DNA from: Pegea sp. RAD2-039
Taxonomy: Eukaryota; Chordata; Thaliacea; Salpida; Salpidae
NCBI GenBank assembly: GCA_034620365.1
Contig: JAQGEQ010000240.1
Coordinates: forward strand, 62,001 to 126,000
Reading direction: 5' to 3'
DNA: 64,000 bases
The notes under the pieces were generated by a model, which was not told the DNA's origin, made no database searches, and saw only the letters and a program-made list of their open reading frames with translations. The position numbers and the translations under genes are program-made. Positions 40,701-53,100 of the stretch are shown piece after piece (position 1 is the stretch's first letter; each line of letters begins with the position of its first letter).

Positions 40701-41577
40701 TTTATCAAGCGGGAACAATTTGAATTATCAGGATAAACCGGTCTTGTGATCTAGAAAATAATGGCTCAATATGTCTACATAAGCATTAATATGTTTTTGT
40801 GTCTACATAATCACGTGACTGGATCGTTAACGTGATCGCATCACGTACGCTACGCCACCAATATTAATGCGTCGATTCTTTTACAACCTTTAAATACAAT
40901 ACCAATATGCTTTTGACTGTTTTCAACCAAAACAATTTTTTGAGATTGCTTTTAAATAAATAATTTTTAAAATTAACAAATATATCACCATCAGTATTTT
41001 TTCTATAAAAGTTCAAAGATTTAGTCCAAAATTTATTCGATTTATTTCTTTACTTTCGAACTCTTCACTGGAAAATTAAATCAAACAATATATAATATTC
41101 ATAATATAATTCAATATTATTAATTTTTTTCAAAAATGATATTTACTATCTAGAAATAAAACTTCTGCTTAAACTTGTTTCATTGCGTATACCGCCAAAC
41201 AAAGAAGTCTAAAGCAAATAGAGAACAACTAAACTAAATTGTACGGATTCTTGGCTACTTAGGAAGTAATTGTACAAGTTCACCTTAAGTTTACCCCAAT
41301 AAGAGTTAACTCACTAAAAAGCATTTTTGAATCTTTACTCTCAGCTTAAGTTTTCTATACTATAATTAATTTTAAGTAAGCATCATTTAGTTAGGTTATC
41401 ATATATTAATAAAAATATGTTTATATAATATGGTAATGGCAATAATTCTTGTTTTGCAGAACATTTAATGGGGTGTATCCAGGCAATTATGATATAAGAG
41501 TTAGAGCTTTTAGCTCTTCATCACCAAGCATCAAATCATCATACAGCGATCCACTACAAATTACTATAAAGCCATAA
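5280..41577 (+). CDS. Giant secreted vWA-fibronectin type III matrix protein (60 FN3 domains)
   Basis: About 125 exons spliced in consistent phase from ATG 5280 to TAA 41575-41577 give about 5,755 aa (5,772 if a 51-bp in-frame candidate intron at 38896-38946 is retained). Order: signal peptide (about residues 1-18, LLFAFFIGYSL core), one von Willebrand A domain (about 34-218), FN3 domains 1-57, a roughly 150-residue helical linker, FN3 58-60, then a short tail with no membrane anchor. Typical FN3 marks recur: a B-strand tryptophan in SW or TW, an L-x-PG-x-x-Y turn, and a SVG or SIG strand. FN3 modules bind matrix partners or act as elastic spacers; vWA plus FN3 arrays occur in FACIT collagens such as collagen XII, but no collagen repeat is present here. 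Extracellular localisation is inferred from the signal peptide. Family assignment is secure; the specific partner and function are unknown. Exon blocks are listed in separate entries. Confidence 0.93.
15446..15453 (-). terminator. RNA polymerase III oligo-T terminator after tRNA-His
   Basis: Eight consecutive A on the plus strand are eight T on the transcribed minus-strand product, starting 3 nt after the tRNA-His 3' end. This is a standard Pol III stop. No such run separates tRNA-His from the upstream initiator tRNA. Confidence 0.85.
15457..15528 (-). tRNA. trnH-GUG: tRNA-His (GTG anticodon)
   Basis: The minus strand folds as a 72-nt cloverleaf. Acceptor arms GCTGTAA and TTACAGC pair perfectly. 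The D arm has the A-box-like TAGTGGTTAGTA, the anticodon loop is TTGTGGC with GTG, and the T arm carries GGTTCGAATCC (B box). The discriminator base is A and there is no intron. It closely follows the animal tRNA-His pattern. It lies antisense inside the intron of FN3 domain 10. Confidence 0.98.
15534..15605 (-). tRNA. tRNA-iMet-CAU: Initiator tRNA-Met (CAT anticodon)
   Basis: The minus strand begins AGCAGAGTGGCGCAGCGGAA, has the loop CCCATAAC preceded by the initiator-specific GGG, and carries the initiator T-loop GATCGAAACC in place of TTCGAATCC. From memory it matches vertebrate initiator tRNA essentially base for base, as expected for this conserved molecule. It is 72 nt with no intron. 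Its 3' end is only 5 nt (15529-15533) from tRNA-His on the same strand, with no terminator between them. Confidence 0.98.
17053..23153 (+). other. FN3 domains 12-27 of the giant gene
   Basis: Exons: 17053-17130; 17187-17453 (second half of domain 12 fused to first half of domain 13); 17509-17691; 17749-17823/17876-18064; 18116-18193/18244-18426; 18487-18564/18619-18801; 18851-18928/18981-19172; 19312-19389/19440-19622; 19667-19924 (domain 19 in one exon); 19973-20050/20098-20289; 20380-20457/20511-20708; 20762-20839/20894-21082; 21135-21212/21273-21461; 21516-21590/21640-21822; 21877-21954/22009-22191; 22255-22332/22389-22586; 22742-22819/22971-23153. All introns are phase 1 and most are 45-110 bp. 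The two fused exons are best read as loss of one boundary intron and one internal intron. Confidence 0.9.
23210..29769 (+). other. FN3 domains 28-41 of the giant gene
   Basis: Exon pairs: 23210-23287/23349-23549; 23656-23733/23787-23981; 24033-24110/24158-24346; 24401-24478/24528-24713; 24772-24849/24909-25100; 25266-25343/25413-25604; 25707-25784/25873-26067; 26127-26204/26262-26450; 26499-26576/26715-26918; 26972-27049/27110-27295; 27945-28022/28124-28309; 28364-28441/28497-28697; 28754-28831/28891-29073; 29135-29212/29587-29769. Every exon length is a multiple of three in phase 1, so single domains or half-domains could be skipped without frame loss. Introns 27296-27944 and 29213-29586 are longer and AT-rich, with nothing recognised. 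Confidence 0.9.
30491..32480 (+). repeat. Four-domain tandem duplication, copy A
   Basis: Exons and introns in this span reappear about 2,690 bp downstream at 33180-35180. Corresponding exon starts are offset 2,689 (30661 to 33350, 31054 to 33743), 2,692 (31707 to 34399, 31957 to 34649) and 2,700 bp (32388 to 35088). The short intron 30984-31053 appears identical to 33673-33742. Intron 31129-31706 is the same length (578 bp) as 33821-34398 and differs at only a few positions. Within each copy an older two-domain repeat of about 1.3-1.4 kb is also visible. Confidence 0.9.
33180..35180 (+). repeat. Four-domain tandem duplication, copy B
   Basis: Second copy of the 2.69 kb block. Similarity starts inside an exon at the codons for KLEDLSPGSK and ends about 15 bp into the intron that begins at 35166 (shared start gtttgttatttgtaa). 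Beyond that point intron 35166-35785 is unrelated to 32466-33099. The near-identical introns imply a recent event. Confidence 0.9.
36448..38751 (+). other. FN3 domains 52-57 of the giant gene, different intron phase
   Basis: Exons: 36448-36735 (domain 52 in a single exon); 36793-36937/36994-37121; 37172-37316/37372-37496; 37550-37709/37766-37896; 37951-38098/38152-38273; 38425-38588/38643-38751. The intron inside domains 53-56 is phase 2 and sits later in the fold (after the C/C' strands, first exons 145-160 bp). In domain 57 it is phase 0. Boundary introns between domains stay phase 1. The acceptor at 38425 was preferred over one at 38354, which would run into a stop. Confidence 0.87.
38802..41577 (+). 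other. Helical linker and FN3 domains 58-60, C-terminus of the giant gene
   Basis: Exons: 38802-38895, 38947-39047, 39098-39192, 39242-39495, 39544-39731, 39780-39916, 39969-40125, 40257-40449, 41460-41577. About 150 residues after FN3 57 are not FN3: rich in L, S, Q and D/E, predicted helical by eye (DLSEEITNLHALY, LIGRDLKAIMSGM, ELLETLTHRLRLF). FN3 58 starts near KLSINFGHIT. The intron at 39917-39968 (52 bp) was inferred because two overlapping frames must be joined to complete FN3 59. Intron 38896-38946 (51 bp, ends ttcttttgcag) is in frame and its use is probable. The protein ends ITIKP with no transmembrane or GPI signal. Confidence 0.85.
40450..41459 (+). promoter_or_regulatory. Last intron with a cluster of CACGTG and TGACGTCA motifs
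   Basis: This 1,010-bp intron contains CACGTG at 40464-40469, 40525-40530 and 40812-40817, TGACGTCA at 40458-40465 overlapping the first, and an inverted pair acgtgat (40830-40836) / atcacgt (40840-40846). CACGTG is the bHLH E-box, TGACGTCA is the CREB/ATF site, and ACGTG is also the core of the HIF response element. Enhancer function is inference only. Confidence 0.3.
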
Positions 41578-41899
41578 GCTAGCAGATTATGTTTGATAAT
41601 TTTTGTCGATTGGTCTGCAAAGTATTATGACTTTGCTCTATAACTCGAAGCAACCTTTTTCTATCATTGTATTATTTTACAATCATTAAGCCATAAGTCA
41701 CCGTTTATATAATCAAATATTAAAAGCAATTTGATTATGATTTAGATTTTCAATTATAATAATGCATAAGTAGTCTCTTATAAAAATGTTTACTAGCGAG
41801 TCTCAAAACATGTCTGGTTTAAGAAAAACTTTTAATTGCTAACAGCTGAGATTAAACTCTTCTATAAGCTTTGTTGTTTAAGTTTTGTTTTACACAAAG

Positions 41900-41905
41900 A
41901 ATAAA
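41900..41905 (+). terminator. Candidate polyadenylation signal of the giant FN3 gene
   Basis: An AATAAA lies 323 bp after the stop codon on the same strand. It is a canonical hexamer at a plausible distance; in AT-rich DNA it could also be chance. Confidence 0.45.
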
Positions 41906-42915
41906 CTTCAGTTTTATTATATTATAAAATAACGTTTTATGAACAATTACTTGAAATATTCAAATGTCAATTATTAAACAAAATCACAAGAATAAAACTG
42001 GCTGTTCTGTTTGTCTAAAATAAACAATGAAAAATACAAGTCACATCAAATTAATCCAAATAAACCTTAAACAAGATTTTCTTAATAGTTTCATCAATTT
42101 AAAGTAGATATTAGTGTAAAATATTCACTTTTCATTTACCTGTTAAATCTTTAGAAACGATAAAACTGGAAAAGTTGAATCAGCTACTTTTGTACATTCA
42201 AAAAGAATTTTATCAATATTGGTGTAGATCAAATTAGAAGTAAACTGAATGAGTTGTTAGAAGAAACATCACATAACTTACTCGACAATTATTTTGATTG
42301 TAAATTAGTTCAATTGTTTTTATTTGTTTCTTCCTTTATATAACAATTTTATTGTTTCAAATTAATCAGAAAGTTAACATAAAACAAATATTTGAAAGTA
42401 AACCAGAAAAAATGTAGAAATATTTTGTAGAAGTTTTTATTGCAAATAAAAAGTACGATAAGTAAATTGAATAAAAATAGAAAATGTCGAAAAATGCTAA
42501 TTACTATTAATGACAAATAAATTTGATAAGATGTGTGTAAAGAACAGAAGAACAAAGATTTAAAAACAAATTCGGGATAATTATGAATTTGAAACTGGAT
42601 TAAGAAGAATAAGGCGATACTGCTTTTATAGTCTAGATTATCAATTCTATGATTTTTATCAAATAGATGAAAAATACGGAGAGAATATTTAGTGATATTG
42701 AAAATGTAACCAGTTTTACAACTGTTCAAATGTCTTACATAGAAGAAGTGTTATGAAAACAGTATGATACCAAAAAGATGAATAATATAAGAACTAAAGA
42801 CTTCACTGATTTGTAGTTATTAGAATTTTAAGATGACAAGAAGATTTAACTTTAAAATTTGTTGTTACAAATTGATAAAAATAAGGAACTATAGAAGTAT
42901 GTTCTCACGAATTGG

Positions 42916-42921
42916 TTTATT
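42916..42921 (-). terminator. Candidate polyadenylation signal of the EGLN gene
   Basis: TTTATT on the plus strand is AATAAA on the minus strand, about 65 bp past the EGLN stop codon at 42986-42988. Confidence 0.45.
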
Positions 42922-42985
42922 AGATTGCAATTTGTATATCTTCATGTATCAAATTGAAATTTCCAAAAATAACGTTTTGTATTCA

Positions 42986-45864
<2,879 letters not shown>

Positions 45865-46859
45865 TATAAATAGGTAATGTATATAAACTGCAAAACAAAA
45901 TATTATCTAAGATCTTTTTATGAAATAAAATATTGCTATTATAATAATATAACTGTATAGTTTTTTTTTAACATTGATAAAACAGAGCTTAACTTAATAG
46001 GACTTAATCAAAATCAAATATAGAATTTTATAATACTGTTTAAAAATCAATTATAAACTAATACATGCTAATAAAACTTGAATAACTTTTTATATCTAGA
46101 TATGAAAATATATAAGTGTGTTGTTTTAATCATAAAATATTAATTTTATTATTAAAATATAAACGTAAACAAAACTCATTTAAATAGATTTTCAATTTAC
46201 TCTTTTTGTAAATTGACAATGAATTTCAAAATTAAATTAATGGTTACAACATTTCATAACAAGTTTAAAGTTATATAAAGACAAATAAAAATCATCAAAA
46301 CCTAAAATTTATTTAAAAACAAGAACAAAACTACAGATAAATTTTTATAAAACTATTTTATTCATTAAGAAACTTTTTAACTATATATACAGAATCATAA
46401 CAAATTTATATCGAATATACAATTATAATAAAATATTGTTAAATCAACAAATAAAAATAAGTTCTACTAAATTTTGAATAAAAATTGATCAGGACTAAAA
46501 GCTAAAAACATACAAAATGTTAAAAAATAGATTTTTAAAATATATATACTATTCAGATTTAATTGGCTTTGTAACTGTTGTTCTTACATATATCTGAATA
46601 TACGATTCAATAATTTCTTAGATCTTTAAAATTATCATTTTTGAGAAGCTTTGTGATAGTTACATAGAAAATCAATAAACAAAAATATATTTTCAGATAA
46701 AATATTTAGTATCAAATAGATAACCTAGTTATAGTTATCAAATAAAGCATTTTATAATTGTTAACAAATATAATAGTTTTTACAAATTTTAAAAAGAATA
46801 TTTATATAAACATTAAAAAGATTAGTAGTAAAAATTTTTCAGTATAAAATTTCCAAACT
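45865..46859. other. Region upstream of EGLN, nothing recognised
   Basis: AT-rich DNA which should include the EGLN promoter on its left side. No obvious HIF-type ACGTG element was seen near the EGLN start. Confidence 0.45.
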
Positions 46860-47742
46860 TTAAGTGAAGTTAAATATTTTAATAAGGAACCATATCATGC
46901 ATTCTATCTGTTCCAAAGCGCCTTCCTCACATTTTGGAGTAAAAAAATCTCTTGGTGATAATTCAACGGTATAATAAGTGGCTTTAAAAAATTTGCTATA
47001 TATAAAAAAATCCCTAAAAATAAAAACAAACAACAAACTTCATTTTTGTAAGTAGAATTCTTTTAATATTCTTTGTTTATTGATAACTATCATATTTAAA
47101 AGCTTGGATAAAAAGTATGTTAAAAATTATAAAACAATAATTTTTTAGATAGTTTAAATCTGTTTTTACTAAATCATAACTACTCATCAGTTATATCAAA
47201 AAAAAATTATTATCAGGAAAGCGCTTGTTAACAAAAATATAATAACTGCTATTTAACATATTTCAATAAGCTGCTTTCTGCTTTATTTATTATCAATTTG
47301 TTATAAGCTAAAGGGTATTTGTTTAAATCAGCAATAATAAAAATGTACACTATTGCAAGTCAAAATTAAATCAAAGTCAAATTAATCAAAGCAACACTTT
47401 TCAGTAAGAATGACAATATAAAGTTGGTCAAAAATAGGTTGATGGAATATAAATTATAAAACTGTCAATTCTAATTCTAAATAAAAATATTTTTAAAAGT
47501 TTTACTCTTGATTGAACTCTAAAAGTGTTGTGCTCAGATATTAGATTTGAATCAAGTCAGTCTTCAGGTCAATTAAAATACTTTACTTAATAACTGAAGC
47601 AAACTATTTGACTACATTCTTTGGCTGAGCTTTACAAAACGAAGCAGTAGATATAAGAAAAATTACTACACATGGGGGTTTGATTATAATAGAGAGTGGT
47701 AAATGCTGCACCATCAACACTCTTAAGATTTACTATTTTCAT
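46860..47742 (-). CDS. Tentative small two-exon gene of unknown function
   Basis: On the minus strand, a first exon 47672-47742 starting MKIVNLKSVDGAAFTT and a second exon 46860-47013 containing YYTVELSPRDFFTP and EEGALEQIECMIWFL join in phase 2 at canonical GT and AG sites to give 74 aa. The second exon has a good pyrimidine-rich acceptor and mixed, protein-like composition, unlike surrounding AT-rich noise. I do not recognise the family. The first exon or the direct join is less sure: extra exons may lie in the 658-bp intron 47014-47671 or upstream. It could also be a chance open frame. Confidence 0.35.
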
Positions 47743-48045
47743 ATAAGCTTAATCCTATAGACTTTGATTCTCTCAATGTAATCTAACGACAGTACCATTA
47801 TTTACTCATTTTGTAGTAAAAAACGTAAATTTGATTGATAATGTGAGATCAATTATCGGATGATTGAAGAGTAAATAAAACACTTTTTGATGAATGCCTT
47901 ATGATGTTGACAGAAATAAAACCATTTTTGAAGCACTTGTTAATCAATAAACTCAATTAATTTAAAATCAATTAATAATTACACAAAAATTGTTGTGTAG
48001 TTTTCTATTAAAAATTGTCTCATTTTATTTGTAAGAGGCAAATCG

Positions 48046-48053
48046 TGACGTCA
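48046..48053. promoter_or_regulatory. CRE palindrome TGACGTCA upstream of the 142-aa gene
   Basis: A perfect CREB/ATF-type octamer centred about 80 bp before the ATG at 48132, a position typical for a core promoter CRE. Promoter use is inference. Confidence 0.4.
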
Positions 48054-48131
48054 TTATTAGTCGTTTATTGCATAAGATTCAATTTCTACTAAATACTGAA
48101 AGAAATTAGTGTCATTTACTCTAACTTCAAA

Positions 48132-48684
48132 ATGGATGAGAAAGCAAATAAAAGATTTGATCAACTAAACCTCACTGAATCCGATAAAAATGCAGAGCCT
48201 TCAGATGGTAGCAAAAAATCTAATAAATTTGAACAACAGTTGTCTAGTTTTGATAGCATGTCTGAATTACCAGATAATTTTAATGACTCAAATGATTCAA
48301 TTAAAGAATGGAAAGAGAAACTAAAAAAGTACGAAAAGGATAATATTGAAAGTTCATTATCTGATTATCAAGATCTATCCATAAAAGAATCAGCTAGTGA
48401 AATACCGGAACAAATCTTACAAAAACTTCATATAGAAGTTTTGAATGTACTTGAAGTAAGTTTAAGCAATTTAATCATTAACTGTTTAGAAGTTATAAAT
48501 AATTTTGAGTTAAAAAAATACCTAGCTTCTAAAAAATTATTCTTATTGAATTGTTATTAAACAAAAGTTTTGATTTCAGAATACTTTGGAAACTTATAAG
48601 AAAAATTTAGGAAGTAACAATAAACTGACAAAGCAAATAAAAACTCGCTATGAAATGTTACAAGAGTATACCAAGCCTTCATAA
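48132..48684 (+). CDS. 142-aa charged coiled-coil protein of unknown function
   Basis: Two exons, 48132-48455 and 48580-48684 (TAA), join in phase 0 across a 124-bp intron with gtaagt and tgatttcag sites. The N-terminal 75 residues are hydrophilic and acidic-serine rich (DSMSELPDNFNDSNDS) and probably disordered. From about residue 60 on, KEWKEKLKKYEKD and then ILQKLHIEVLNVLENTLETYKKN followed by KQIKTRYEMLQEY read as amphipathic or coiled-coil helix. There is no signal peptide or membrane segment, so it is probably cytosolic or nuclear. An AATAAA lies 21 bp after the stop. The family is not recognised; it resembles small adaptor subunits of coiled-coil complexes only in general shape. Confidence 0.65.
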
Positions 48685-48704
48685 CGATCAAAAACTATTA
48701 AATT

Positions 48705-48710
48705 AATAAA
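48705..48710 (+). terminator. Polyadenylation signal of the 142-aa gene
   Basis: AATAAA 21 bp after the stop codon of the small coiled-coil gene, on the same strand. Confidence 0.55.
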
Positions 48711-48984
48711 TCGTTTGTTATTGATAAATATATTTGATATAATAATACTTCAGAAGTTTGTTATAGTAAAATAGTTTATTTATTTAAAAATAAGTTTACA
48801 GAAAATTACAAGACAATTTTTCAAGAAGTTTGTTTTAATTTTAATATAAAGTTAGCTTTAATATTTGATGAAAAAAGCTAAGCGGTTTGCTTTAACTTTT
48901 GAAAATTTTAAATGACACAATATTTTAGTAAAAAAATACTGAAATATATGTTTAAAGTAAAGTTTCATTGTCAGTTTTGATATA

Positions 48985-49070
48985 AAGCTTCGTCTAATTA
49001 AAACGCTTCTAAAAAATTGGATTGACGAAGCTTAGAATGAAAAAATAGCTTAATATCAAATAAGCTATTT
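48985..49070. repeat. Pair of perfect 10-bp inverted repeats
   Basis: Arms 48985-48994/49024-49033 (29-nt loop) and 49043-49052/49061-49070 (8-nt loop). The second can form a tight hairpin in RNA or single-stranded DNA. No larger terminal inverted repeat was found that would make it a complete MITE. Confidence 0.5.
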
Positions 49071-50162
49071 GTGTTGTTTTAGTCAATTTGTTTGTTACTC
49101 AATATTGCATTAAATATTAAAATAAAAACTTTTTCTAAGATTTTACATAGATAAATAATATAAGAGCATTGTATATCTCAACTACACTAAAAAAATTCAT
49201 ATACAGCTTCAGGAAATGCAATAAATAACAATATAACTTTTATCAAAATATATTTATTTCAAACATTTTAACAAAAAAATGATTTGAATCAATCAACAAA
49301 ATCAAACAAAATACTGAAAAGTTTATTTAAAATAAATAGTAAATTTATATTTAGTACTTCACATTTTACCAATCTAAATTAAATAGCTTTTATAACTGTA
49401 TATTTGTTTAGAAAACAACTAAACAAAATTTTTCATTCAGTTTTTTTTGATAATCGAAGTTAAAAATCAAAGTATAAAATTAAGTGATTCAAATTACTAA
49501 GTTTTTCAGCAAAAGTGGTATACTAATAGCTATCTAAAAAATTGAAAAAAAATATTTTAAATTTGGCTTATGGTTTAGTAAAAAAAAAGTTCATGAAAAA
49601 TTTAATAGTAATTTAGAAGGTTCAAGCATCTTTAAGTTTGGGCTTACAACAAAGTTAAACTTTATATAATGTTAGTAGTTTCATTGCATACTTTGTATAC
49701 ATTTATACAAAACTTTTGTAACAAAAAGTTCGAAATGAAATTAGTTTATTCGTTTGGTAGGAACCAGCTGTTGGTCAGGATTTAAATTGAGATTTATTTT
49801 TTCTAAATATTAATCCTAATTGCATATCTACTTTTCTAAGTATGCCAGTCTATAATAACAATAAACTTAGATCGTTAAAGAAGTTGATTTCTGAAAAATT
49901 AAATACCAGTAAGTAAAAAATTAAGATTTAGTAGAAATTCTAAAGTTTAACAGTTTACTTTGTTTCATTTCAGTTTTTGTTTAGCTTTTTTTAGTTTGAA
50001 AATATAAGTGTTAATAATTTGTTTAAAAGATTTTTATTATATATAAAGATTTATAAAAAAAGAAAAAGTGATGCTGAGGTAATACTTTTATCTATTAGGG
50101 TTTGACTTAATTTAGAAAGTTCAAACAGATTTATAAGCTATTATTTCTGCTAAATCAGCAAA

Positions 50163-53100
50163 ATGGAAAGAAAATGTAAAAGTTTCACTCTGCTGTTTAT
50201 TTATTTATTATTTGTGTGTTCGAGTACTCCTTCAGGTTCTAAAAGAATCTATTATTGTCCGGAAAACTTTATACAAATCACATCAAACTTGCTTCTACCT
50301 CAAGATGCAGACTATCATCAGCTTGTCAACAAGTGTTACAATTTTATTCAAGAAAATGTGTCATTTGTAGTAAGTTATCTAAAATTACATTTTAAAGCGA
50401 AGTTCGTAAAGATTTACAGAAAGAAGCTACTTGTATATACTTATGCAAATATAATTTTTCTGAACTTCTTTTCTATCTTACAATTTATAGGTTAAATTAT
50501 TGATAATAATTCTCAAATTTCATTATGAATGTTGGAAAGTCGATCAAACTATTTTTGATAGATACTTAATCAATTGATTCTTAAGGATCAAACTGAAATA
50601 TTTACCTTCTAAGTATTTTGACCTTGTTTTTAGAAGACTTAAAATGAAAATTTGATGTCAACTACTGATAAATGAACAAATAATAGCTGTTTTGAAAAAT
50701 ATACTGTTTTTTTTTTTTTCAATAAAACATTCATTTCTTTAAATAATTTACAACTTGTTAATCGTAATTTTACGTCGGAGCAAATTTTTCTGAAACTTGA
50801 TGTTTATTTTGAATGAATTATTAACTAACTTCTAAATTATTTCATGCTTCGTGTAACTCATTTTGGAAGAAATGCTTTTCTTTAAAATCAAATTTTAAAT
50901 ACTTTTCAGGAAGCAAGCAAGCGCTGCAACATATTAAATTCAATACTAGCTTCTCCTGAAAACGAAAATGAAATTGTGACTATCTCTAATTATGTAGTTA
51001 AAAAGCTAAACATGTTGAACAGTCATTACTGGATATCAATTTCAAATGACTTGGTAAAAGCTAATTTTGAAAATTTGTAACAAAATAATGTTCGTGTTCT
51101 TTTAAATAAACTCACCAGATAAGATTATATTTTAATCTGTAAATCTTTTTGAAGTTGCATCAATGTCATAAGCTTCAAAGCTTTTTCAAATGTTCAAGCC
51201 TAAATGCATTTTTCATTTGAATAAAACTGTTTTTTTTTCGTACAATTTTCTTACATGGTTGCTTATCCTGGCTGTTGTAAAAATAAAATATCCCAAAATA
51301 AACTTGTGTACATTAAAAAGTCTTGTGTGACTGCATTTTTTGATAGTAACAAAATCTTATTTATACAGATAAACTCTACTAATCCATACGATAAAGCTAA
51401 CTTGAATAATTCAAAAGTTTTCCAGAATATCATAAGATCATTGGCAACAAATGAAACAACAAAACAAAAAACATCTTGTCAAAATATGCTTGTGTGGGTA
51501 AGTAAATTCATTCATCCAATTTATAGTACATTTGCTGCAGATAAAGATTTAATTACTAAAGGTGATTGGCAAGCAAAACATCCAATGGATTAACGAAGTT
51601 TGTGACAAAAAAGCTTTTCCCTTGTGTGAGGTGAAAGCTCGAATGGAAACTTTTTCTTCGAGTTAGTTGATTAACTTATATTGAAACATCTTTTCTCTTA
51701 AGATTTAATAAGTTGTAATCAAATTATCGCTTCAGCTCTTCCAACCGCAGTATCTAACGGACATAATGATATTGAACTTTCTACAAATCAATTGGAAACT
51801 TATACTAAAGGTCGTCTTTAATCTTTATTCTAATATTTTAATCTTTAGTCTACATTTTTTTGGTTAATTAAAATATTTTCTCTCAAATCTTTATTAGTTT
51901 TCTATATTATTTCAAACCCATTTCTTTAGGTTATTTTAATAAACTTACAAAAAGATTTTATAAAGACAAACTAAAAATTCTTAATTTAATTTACCATCTG
52001 CTTTGGAATATACAAACGTTATTCTTCACTATCTAGATGAAGGAATGAAGCAAGCAACTGGTAAACGAGAGTGCTCTTTGTCGTGCTCTTCACACACTCT
52101 TAGAGTGGCATGTGAGCTCAAATATTTTCCTGAAGCAGTCAATAAAACTGTGGTCCTCATGGACTCTAACTGTATTTCACGAAGCAATGGAACACATTTA
52201 ATAATTCATACTGGACTGGACGATTGTGGAACCACTGCAGAGGTATTTTGTATATACTGACACGTTTTTCAGGGTATATGAGATTATTCGAAAACCTTTA
52301 GTAAGCAATTGAAACTTTTTTCTCGAAAGTTACTTTTTTAATCAAATTTCACCAAATTTATATTTAATAATAGAATTCTGCAGAGGACCATGTTGTTTAT
52401 AAAAATGCACTGAGGATCATAGAAGATCAAAAGAAGCCTCTAGAGCTGATAGAGATAACATGTCGCTATCCACAGCGTAATTTCATTACTGTAAACTATT
52501 TTAACTAAATTTTATTTAATTCTGAACTGTTTTCGAACAATTCAGCAAAGTTTCGGTGCGGGAGATGATGATGTAAATAATCAGGAAACAAATAGCGATA
52601 AACGTGTCTCAAAACTTTCTCCATTTTCAACCAGCGAAGAAGGGTTGAGCTTTCGGCATATACTTCTTATCTATCCCTCTATAGACTATGAATGCCCAAT
52701 TCAACCTGATGAGTATCCAGTTACATTTAACGTCAACAACCGACTTTTTGCTGAGGTTGGTCTTATCTTAGAGGCTTAAGTCGAGATGTGTAAAGCTGTG
52801 TACGTCATAAAACCCGTTATCTACTCGACTTCGAAATGAAAAATTGCTTAACAAAACAACAAAGTTCGAATTAGATTGATTTAGTTTCGAATTAAGTTGA
52901 TACAGTTTAAATACCGACACGTGATATTTATTTACAGATTCGTGTCATTGTTCCGAGCGAGCAAATAGAACTGCATCCAGTTGAGTGCTTCGCAACAGAA
53001 ACCAAAGGGTTTACTTCAACTACTGCTCGGTATACACTTCTACGTAATGGGTGAGAAGTAATCAGCAGCTGTTTCAAGTGATTGATGAAACATTTGAGTG

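Larger units (their letters stand above)
41578..42985. other. Intergenic region between convergent giant FN3 and EGLN genes
   Basis: The two flanking genes converge here, so it should contain both 3' UTRs. An open frame on the minus strand at 42349-42729 (126 codons) is extremely rich in F, L, I, N and K and is judged a base-composition artefact. Confidence 0.5.
48685..50162. other. Intergenic region with two consecutive hairpins
   Basis: No coding sequence was seen. Two perfect 10-bp inverted repeats follow each other: aagcttcgtc (48985-48994) with gacgaagctt (49024-49033), and aaatagctta (49043-49052) with taagctattt (49061-49070). Confidence 0.5.

Noticed and set aside
42349-42729. 126-codon minus-strand open frame beyond the EGLN stop
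   Set aside because: Almost wholly F, L, I, N, K, Y and S, as expected from AT-rich DNA with few chance stops. No motif, and it sits in the presumed 3' flank of two genes.
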